From: Desulfobotulus alkaliphilus
GTDB lineage: Bacteria > Desulfobacterota > Desulfobacteria > Desulfobacterales > ASO4-4
Assembly: GCF_007830435.1 (NCBI RefSeq)
Contig: NZ_VLLC01000014.1
Span: 30,064 to 94,063 of the forward strand
Length of the DNA: 64,000 nt
Direction: 5' to 3'
Positions 58,314 through 64,000 of the stretch are shown here, piece by piece. Made by a program: the position numbers and the translations under genes. The notes below the pieces were generated by a model. It was not told the origin of the DNA. It did no database searches and saw only the letters and a program-made list of their open reading frames with translations. Each line of letters opens with the position of its first letter. Position 1 is the first letter of the stretch.

Positions 58314-59621
58314 TTATCGCACACGAACACCCTCATCCAGATACCGGATAAGGGGATATATGAAAAATTCAATGATACGGCGTTTGCCTACCTTGAGTTC
58401 CGCGGTTGCACCCATGCCGATCGATATTTCCACCTCGCGTCCTTCAACCCACAGATGGGTTTTTTCTGGTTGTACAAGAATTTCAAACATAAGCCCTAAA
58501 GATTCATCTTCAACACTGTTTTTGGAGATCTGGATCAAATGCCCATCAATCAGACCGTACTTCTGGAATTCAAAGGTATCTATCTTGATGGAGCTGGACA
58601 TCCCGGCTTCAATAAAGCCCACATCCCTGCCCGAGACCAGAGCCTTGATCAAAAGGGGAGAATCAACGGGAACAATATAGGCGAGTTTCTCTGCGGGGGT
58701 AACCACACCGCCTACGGTATGAAGCTGAAGATGGGCAACATAGCCTTTAACCGGAGCCGTAATCTGTTGTCGTCTGCTGCGGAATTCCGCCTGCTCAATT
58801 CTGGCATCAAGGGCAGTCCGGCGTTGCCTTGTTTCCGCAAGTTCCGTCAGAAGACGTGTCTTTTCCTCATCCCGCAAAAGGGTCATTTCCTCTTCAACCC
58901 TTTTCAATCCTGCCTGTAAAGCCTCAAGGTCATGGTGGGCATTGCGCTTCAGGGTTTCAGACTCACTGGCGCTGAGCTGTGCCTGCTCCATTTCATCCAG
59001 ACTGAGCAGATCCTGAACTTTTTCTAAACGGCTTAAACGCTCCAGGGCCTGGGCATGGTGGATCCCTGCCTGACGGGCCACCTTGATCTGTGCCTGGAGC
59101 TTTTCAGTAATCTGCTGTTTTTCCTGTTCCTTTACGCGGATCTGTCCATCCAGACGATCCCGAAAGGCGAAATACAGATCCTGCTGTATCCGAACAAGGG
59201 AAGCATCATACCCCGCAGGGGCAATAAATTCCTGATCCGCCAGCAGGTTCTCCAGCCGCAGCAGGGCAAGGGCGGCCTGCTGCACCTCCATGCGCATGGA
59301 TTCAAGCTCTGGGTCGATGTCGGATGGATCGATTTCCATCAACACCTGTCCCTCTTCAACCAGATCTCCGGGCTGAACCAGGATGCTTCGGACCACGCCG
59401 GCGTTCAGGGGCTGCACCACCTTCACCTCTCCTGCGGGAATTACCTTGCCCCTGGCAGTCACCACAACATCAATTTTCCCGAGGGTCAGCCAGAGTACAA
59501 CTAAAAAAATAACCGCCAGCAGAATCCAGAAGGTAAGACGGCCCAATGGGTTCAGGGGGCGTTGTTCTATTTCAACGAGCAGGGGACGGAATTCATGTCC
59601 GTCTTTTTCATTGAATGCCAT
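58314..59621 (-). CDS. HlyD-type periplasmic adaptor of a type I secretion system
   Basis: 435 residues. A short cytoplasmic N-terminus and one membrane helix (about 28-48) are followed by a lipoyl/barrel half-motif (VTARGKVIPAGEVKVVQPLN), a long coiled-coil hairpin (about 100-290) and the closing barrel: ITAPVKGYVAHLQLHTVGGV and SLGLMFEILVQPEK, ending in a HlyD-like C-terminus. It bridges the ABC exporter and TolC. It starts 3 bases after the exporter's stop and is last in the operon. Confidence 0.94.
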   Translation of the reverse strand: MAFNEKDGHEFRPLLVEIEQRPLNPLGRLTFWILLAVIFLVVLWLTLGKIDVVVTARGKVIPAGEVKVVQPLNAGVVRSILVQPGDLVEEGQVLMEIDPSDIDPELESMRMEVQQAALALLRLENLLADQEFIAPAGYDASLVRIQQDLYFAFRDRLDGQIRVKEQEKQQITEKLQAQIKVARQAGIHHAQALERLSRLEKVQDLLSLDEMEQAQLSASESETLKRNAHHDLEALQAGLKRVEEEMTLLRDEEKTRLLTELAETRQRRTALDARIEQAEFRSRRQQITAPVKGYVAHLQLHTVGGVVTPAEKLAYIVPVDSPLLIKALVSGRDVGFIEAGMSSSIKIDTFEFQKYGLIDGHLIQISKNSVEDESLGLMFEILVQPEKTHLWVEGREVEISIGMGATAELKVGKRRIIEFFIYPLIRYLDEGVRVR

Positions 59622-59624
59622 GGA

Positions 59625-61721
59625 CTAGCCCTCCTGCTGACAGTGAAGATGATGGTAATAGCCCTTCCGGGCCATCAGGCCTTCATGGGTGCCGCTTTCC
59701 ACAATTTTTCCCTTTTCCATTACAACAATCCTGTCGCAGTCTTTTATGGTGGAAAGCCTGTGGGCGATAATGAGAATGCTGCGACCTTTTCGTATGGTTT
59801 TCATGTTATCCCGGATGACTTTTTCAGATTCATAATCCAGCGCACTTGTCGCTTCATCAAAAATCAAAAGGCGGGGATTGGTAATCAGGGCACGGGCAAT
59901 GGCGATGCGCTGCTTTTGGCCTCCGGAAAGGGAGCCTCCCCTTTCCGTGACTTCCGTATCATAGCCCTCGGGCAGCTGTGCGATAAACTCATGGGCTCCC
60001 GCCATCATGGAGGCCTGCAACACATGCTCCATGGGGGCATCGGGTCTTGGCAGGGCAATGTTGTCCCGGATGGTACCACTGAAAAGAAAATTTTCCTGAA
60101 GCACCACACCGATATTGCAGCGCAGCCAGAAGGGGTTTAAGTGGCGGACATCAATATCATCAATGAAAATATTGCCCTCATTGGCGATGTAGAGCCGCTG
60201 AAGAAGCTTTGCGAGGGTGCTTTTGCCGCTTCCGCTGCGACCGACGATCCCCAGGCTTTCTCCCGGTGCCATGCGCAGGGAAACCCCGTCCACCACCTGG
60301 GTACTGCCCGGTGCATACTGGAAACGGACATTTTCAAAGCGTACGCCTCCCTGTAAGCGGGGCAGGGTGATGGCTTTGTCTGAAGTCTGTTCCAGAGGAT
60401 GGTTCAGTATATCGCCCAGTCTGTTGACCGAAAGAAGGGCCTGCTGGAACTCATGCCACAGGGTCACCAGGCGCAGCACAGGTCCGGAAAACTGGCCTGC
60501 AAACATCTGAAAAGCAATGAGCTGCCCTATGGTCATCTCATGATCCAGAACAGCCCGCACTCCCAGATACAGGATGCTGATGGTCATCAGACGCTGCAAA
60601 GCCCCGGCCAGGGCTCCGGAAATATTCCCCATGTTGGCCAGCCTGAAACTGGAGTTCACATAGCGGCCCAGATGATCTTCCCACCGTCGCTGCATTGCCC
60701 CCTCTATGGCCAGGGATTTTACGGTCTGCATGCCCGTGACAGATTCCACCAGGTAGGAGCTGGAATGGGCGCCCATCTGAAATTTCTGTTCCAGTCTCCG
60801 CCTCAGTTCCGGAGTGATGATCAGGTACAGCAGGGCAATCACAGACACAAAGGCCAGTACCACAAGGGTAAGCTTTACGCTGTAAAGCAGCATCACGGCT
60901 ACAAAAACAAAGGAGAAAAAAAGATCAATCACCACACTCACGGCCTTGCTGGTGATAAACTCCCGGATGGTGTCCAGCTCCCGGACACGGGCTGCGATAA
61001 CACCGACCTTTCGCACCTCAAAATACCGGAAGGGAAGCCCCAGAAGATGCCTGAACAGTTTGGCTCCAAGCTTGGCATCCAGCTTGCTGGCGGTATGAAT
61101 GAAAATATAGTTTCTTGCGATGTTGAGCAAGAGCTCAAAAACGATGATTCCCAGAAAAGCCACGGCCAGCACATCCAGGGTGGTCATGGTTCTGTGCACC
61201 AGAACCTTGTCCAGGATCACCTGGGTAAAAAGCGGAGTGACAAGCCCGAAGAGCTGCACCACAAAGGAGCCGATGAACACTTCCGCCATGATGCGTCTGA
61301 ATCTGAGAATTTCCACAAAAAACCAGCGAAAACCAAAACCATGTGTAGAAGGTGACTTCCGATGGGTGAGAATTATGAAACTATGGTTGCAGGCTTCAAA
61401 AGCTTCTATCTCTTCTTCTGTGGTTTTTTTAAGGGCAGGATCAAAGAGGAGTAGTTTTTTGGCATCCGCATCCACTTTCAAAAGTACGGAATAGCTTCCG
61501 TCTTCCCTGATGACAATGGTCGGAAGCGGGTAGGAACCGACAAGACGCTTCAGAGTCATTTTTTTGATTTTGGCCCTGAATCCGCATCCTTTGGCTATGC
61601 GCAGCAATTCTTCCGGGCTTACCTCCTGCTGTACATCATACTGGCGCATCAAAGCGCGAATATCCACATCCACCCGGTTCAGCCGGGCGACCACTTCAAA
61701 GGCGATCAATCCTGAGCTCAT
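59625..61721 (-). CDS. Type I secretion ABC exporter (HlyB type)
   Basis: 698 residues. The N-terminal C39-like domain (about 1-130) has no catalytic Cys at its start (SSGLIAFEVVARLNRVDVDI), as in RTX exporters whose domain docks rather than cleaves the substrate. Six membrane helices (about 150-430) are followed by the nucleotide-binding domain: Walker A GIVGRSGSGKSTLAKLLQRL, signature SLSGGQKQRIAIARAL, Walker B LLIFDEATSALD, and the His of LIIAHRLST. ATG 61721 overlaps the tolC-like stop (ATGA) and has AAGGAAAGGA upstream. Confidence 0.95.
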   Translation of the reverse strand: MSSGLIAFEVVARLNRVDVDIRALMRQYDVQQEVSPEELLRIAKGCGFRAKIKKMTLKRLVGSYPLPTIVIREDGSYSVLLKVDADAKKLLLFDPALKKTTEEEIEAFEACNHSFIILTHRKSPSTHGFGFRWFFVEILRFRRIMAEVFIGSFVVQLFGLVTPLFTQVILDKVLVHRTMTTLDVLAVAFLGIIVFELLLNIARNYIFIHTASKLDAKLGAKLFRHLLGLPFRYFEVRKVGVIAARVRELDTIREFITSKAVSVVIDLFFSFVFVAVMLLYSVKLTLVVLAFVSVIALLYLIITPELRRRLEQKFQMGAHSSSYLVESVTGMQTVKSLAIEGAMQRRWEDHLGRYVNSSFRLANMGNISGALAGALQRLMTISILYLGVRAVLDHEMTIGQLIAFQMFAGQFSGPVLRLVTLWHEFQQALLSVNRLGDILNHPLEQTSDKAITLPRLQGGVRFENVRFQYAPGSTQVVDGVSLRMAPGESLGIVGRSGSGKSTLAKLLQRLYIANEGNIFIDDIDVRHLNPFWLRCNIGVVLQENFLFSGTIRDNIALPRPDAPMEHVLQASMMAGAHEFIAQLPEGYDTEVTERGGSLSGGQKQRIAIARALITNPRLLIFDEATSALDYESEKVIRDNMKTIRKGRSILIIAHRLSTIKDCDRIVVMEKGKIVESGTHEGLMARKGYYHHLHCQQEG

Positions 61722-63058
61722 AAATCCTTTCCTTGCTTCCAAAAATGAAGACGCAGGATATCCGCCTGACGCCGGATACGCGTCAGTTCCGCATCCAGAA
61801 ATTCTTCCAGGAGATTCATTTCCCGCTCCAGTGCCGCCGTATAATCCAAAAGCCCTTCCATCCGCATGCGCTCTGTGGCGTCCGTCTGCGTTTCAAGAAG
61901 TTCCTGCCTGCGCTGGAGATGCGTCCCTCCCGATTCCTGCAGCAGTGCAATCTGTTCCAGGCCGGATATTTCCCGTTTGAGTTCTGCGATACGCTGGCTG
62001 CGCTGTATGGTAAGCCTCTGTATCTGCTCATCCAGTCTTTCCACCTGAATTTTCTTTCTGCCGCCCGAAAAAAATTCCCAGTTCACAACCAGCGTTACGG
62101 CAGCATCCCTTTCTGAAAGTTCCCCAAGGGTTTTTCCCGGGCTCTCACGGTCTGCGGCATAAAATCTGTAGTTACCGGAAAGGGCAAGACTTGGCAGCAT
62201 CTGCCGATGCAGGGCAGACCGCTCTGCCTGTAAGGATGCAAGCTCCGCATCAAAAAGCCTCACCCCCGCAAGATCTTCCACATTGAAATCCCCCTGAATT
62301 TTATGGGCCATGAAATTCAGGGGGGCAAACCTGACCTCACCCACCGGATAAGAATCTCCCGTCAGCTCCGAGAGGCGTGCAAGGCTGCGGATTTTTTCGG
62401 CCTCCGCATCTTCCTTTCGGGTGGAAGCAACAGCCAGCCGCATGGCAGCTTCCTGCAACTGGAACTGACCGATTTTTCCTGCTTCCAGTAAGCGTTCCGA
62501 GGCCCGGAATGCACGCTGGCTGAGCACTGCGATCTCGCTTGTCATCTGTACGCGCTGCTGGGTCTGCAAACCATGGGCAAAGGCATCCAGCACAGAAAGA
62601 AAAAGCTGCTGCTGCATTTCTTTATACCGCAACTCAGCGGAACGAATTTTATTCTGCACACCCGCCATACGGTATCTGTGGTCACCAAAATCATAGAGAA
62701 GCAGGTTTGCATTCAAACTGAGGGAATTTTGCCAGGTTGAAGAATCGCTGGCGCTTACACCATCACCGATTGCCACAACATTATCCCTTTTATCTAAGGT
62801 CCAGAGATGGCCGAAATCGTATCTTAAGGATAAGGTCGGCAGCCACAGGGACCGAATTTCCCTCTGATCAAGGGATCGAAGTCTGATATCGCTTCTGGCA
62901 AGCTGAAGGTCCGGGGAATGTGCCTCCGCTTTCTCTAAAAGTTCATCCAGCACAAGCACTGCGGCGAATGCTGGGGAAAAACCACAGACAAAGGGAATCA
63001 GACATAGGTAGAAAAGTTTGAATTTTTTTAAGATGCACGCATCAGAAAACATCTTCAC
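61718..63058 (-). CDS. TolC-family outer-membrane efflux/secretion protein
   Basis: 446 residues. A signal peptide of about 32 residues (LFYLCLIPFVCGFSPAFAA) is followed by two OEP repeats of long helices, with the turn WLPTLSLRYDFGHL in the first and MLPSLALSGNYRFYAADR in the second. It forms the outer-membrane channel of the adjacent type I system. It lies between the RTX substrate gene and the exporter; a stem-loop stands in the upstream gap. Confidence 0.9.
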   Translation of the reverse strand: MKMFSDACILKKFKLFYLCLIPFVCGFSPAFAAVLVLDELLEKAEAHSPDLQLARSDIRLRSLDQREIRSLWLPTLSLRYDFGHLWTLDKRDNVVAIGDGVSASDSSTWQNSLSLNANLLLYDFGDHRYRMAGVQNKIRSAELRYKEMQQQLFLSVLDAFAHGLQTQQRVQMTSEIAVLSQRAFRASERLLEAGKIGQFQLQEAAMRLAVASTRKEDAEAEKIRSLARLSELTGDSYPVGEVRFAPLNFMAHKIQGDFNVEDLAGVRLFDAELASLQAERSALHRQMLPSLALSGNYRFYAADRESPGKTLGELSERDAAVTLVVNWEFFSGGRKKIQVERLDEQIQRLTIQRSQRIAELKREISGLEQIALLQESGGTHLQRRQELLETQTDATERMRMEGLLDYTAALEREMNLLEEFLDAELTRIRRQADILRLHFWKQGKDL

Positions 63059-63068
63059 AAAGATTCCG

Positions 63069-63096
63069 TCACCGGCCGGGCAATGCCGACCGGTGA
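63069..63096 (-). terminator. Stem-loop between the RTX gene and the tolC-like gene
   Basis: TCACCGGCCGG pairs with CCGACCGGTGA (one unpaired base) around a 6-base loop, about 20 bases after the RTX stop. No strong T run follows in the minus direction. In RTX operons such sites act as attenuators or processing points that keep the exporter genes below the substrate gene; that role is inferred here. Confidence 0.5.
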
Positions 63097-63116
63097 TCTG
63101 TTAAGGGTTAATTCAA

Positions 63117-64000
63117 TCAGGCCGCAGGCTGCCAGCTGGCTGAAACCATGGTCATGAGGCTCTCGTTGCGACGAACCGCATCCAGGGAATCCAGAGCAAT
63201 TCCTTCTTTGACCGCATAGGCTGACATCTGCTGAATGATGGCATCAATATCCGATGAGGTGAGATAGGCTCCGTCATCCGTCAGATGCACTTCTTCCACC
63301 CTGTAATTGGTATGGGCGAAGTGATTGCTGACTGTCACTTTGTCTGTGCCACTGCCATATCCGATTTCAAGATGATTTCCGTTCCTGAAAAAAGCAACAT
63401 CAAGAACACCAAGGCCGCCATCAAAAAGAATCCGATCAAATCCAGAAGTTTCCCGGATGACATCCTGCCCGTCCCCCGGACTGAAAAGATAGGTGTCATC
63501 TCCATGGCCACCTTCAAGGAAATCGTTCCCCCGGCCGCCGATCAAAATGTCATCCCCGTCTCCGCCGTAGAGGTAGCTGGTACCATCCGCGCCAATGAGG
63601 GTGTCGTTGCCGTCTCCGCCGTAGAGGCGATCGTTTTTGCCTGCAATGAGCAGATCATCCCCGGCACCGCCATGGAGGTGGTTGATACCCTCGTCGTGGC
63701 CGGTCATGATGTTAACACCGTCGTGGCCGCGGAGGGTCTGATTGCCGGGCAGTGCCTCGCTGTGCAGGGTTTGGGCCGTGACCCAGTCTGTGGCATTGAG
63801 CACGGTGCCGTCTGCCAGATGGAACTCACCGACCTGATAGCGGGCTTGGGAGAACCAGTTCTGCATGACCATCTGCCGCTCGCCAAGGAGCATGTGCAGA
63901 TGGTTGCCATGGCGCTCCAGGCGCGCATCCTCCAGTGATATGCCCTCGCCGAACTCGATGATCCCCAGTCCGTCCCTGCTGTTGTGGTGGAGGGTGACAT
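63117..64000 (-). CDS. RTX (hemolysin-type calcium-binding) secreted protein, C-terminal part
   Basis: The last 294 residues of a longer protein whose start lies beyond 64000; the frame is open to the edge. It carries HCBP-related segments (VGEFHLADGTVLNATDW; VEEVHLTDDGAYLTSSDIDA) around a block of glycine-rich nonapeptides (GGAGDDLL, YGGDGNDTLIG, YGGDGDDILIGGRGNDFLEG) that form a calcium-binding beta-roll. The C-terminal ~60 residues should hold the uncleaved secretion signal. It is the evident substrate of the three genes downstream. The activity (toxin, adhesin or enzyme) depends on the unseen N-terminal part. Confidence 0.93.
   Translation of the reverse strand, partial: VTLHHNSRDGLGIIEFGEGISLEDARLERHGNHLHMLLGERQMVMQNWFSQARYQVGEFHLADGTVLNATDWVTAQTLHSEALPGNQTLRGHDGVNIMTGHDEGINHLHGGAGDDLLIAGKNDRLYGGDGNDTLIGADGTSYLYGGDGDDILIGGRGNDFLEGGHGDDTYLFSPGDGQDVIRETSGFDRILFDGGLGVLDVAFFRNGNHLEIGYGSGTDKVTVSNHFAHTNYRVEEVHLTDDGAYLTSSDIDAIIQQMSAYAVKEGIALDSLDAVRRNESLMTMVSASWQPAA

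Overview
The window looks like a chromosomal segment of an anaerobic Gram-negative bacterium, most likely Desulfobacterota (a Desulfobacteraceae-like sulfate reducer). This is an inference from gene content and order: a def-fmt-rsmB-PASTA-rpe run, cmk-rpsA, system II cytochrome c maturation (ResB/CcsA), class I Fe-S fumarase, bacteriohemerythrin, an RLAN/RimK-like ATP-grasp protein and GldA/F/G-type ABC genes. No rRNA, CRISPR array, prophage or full-length IS was seen.

Layout. 0-7.7 kb, minus strand: a housekeeping run (ribF, a YbhN-like flippase, terminator, def, fmt, rsmB, a PASTA protein, rpe, aroQ and a TetR regulator cut by the window edge). 7.9-8.1 kb: two near-identical tRNA-Leu(CAG) genes. 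8.1-9.0 kb: no gene recognised. 9.0-11.7 kb, minus: a DUF523/DUF1722 protein and a NamZ-like muramidase. 11.8-18.7 kb, plus: a compact chemotaxis operon (receiver, STAS, CheY, CheA, MCP, CheW, and a CheB reduced to its receiver domain). 18.9-24.1 kb: hisC, cmk, rpsA, sppA. 24.1-31 kb: a YciO/Sua5-type gene (minus), guaB with a palindrome-rich leader, dnaE. 30.7-35.6 kb: bioF, a BioH-like esterase, bioC, bioD, bioA. 35.8-39.6 kb, minus: a GldA/F/G ABC system. 40.1-46.7 kb: resB, ccsA, murA, hemerythrin, comEC. 47-55 kb: a DUF2400 protein, an RLAN/RimK-like protein, a receiver with a 44-residue partner, a GspE/PilB ATPase, fumarase, a DjlA-like protein. 55-57.5 kb: an orphan periplasmic binding protein and an OmpA-family protein. 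58.3-64 kb, minus: a type I secretion operon (RTX substrate, TolC, HlyB-type ABC, HlyD).

The most notable feature is a dispersed family of non-coding mobile elements. There are five copies of one foldback element (10006-10480, 20089-20490, 26877-27137, 46746-47148, 56030-56431) and one element with similar ends but a different interior (18753-18897). Their ends are of the GTAA...TTAC type and they are flanked by 8-bp direct repeats: two perfect, three with one mismatch, one degenerate. These are hallmarks of the IS66 family, so they are best read as MITEs mobilised in trans. Five are almost entirely one long imperfect inverted repeat. Two copies carry nested 68-bp palindromic units with 12-bp inverted ends. 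All six sit 21-76 bp upstream of a start codon, where they could influence expression of DUF523/DUF1722, hisC, cmk, dnaE, a DUF2400 gene and ompA.

Other points of interest are a 66-bp tandem repeat that extends BioC in frame and runs it into bioD, a chemotaxis operon without CheR or the CheB catalytic domain, and decayed coding fragments at 57.5-58.3 kb.
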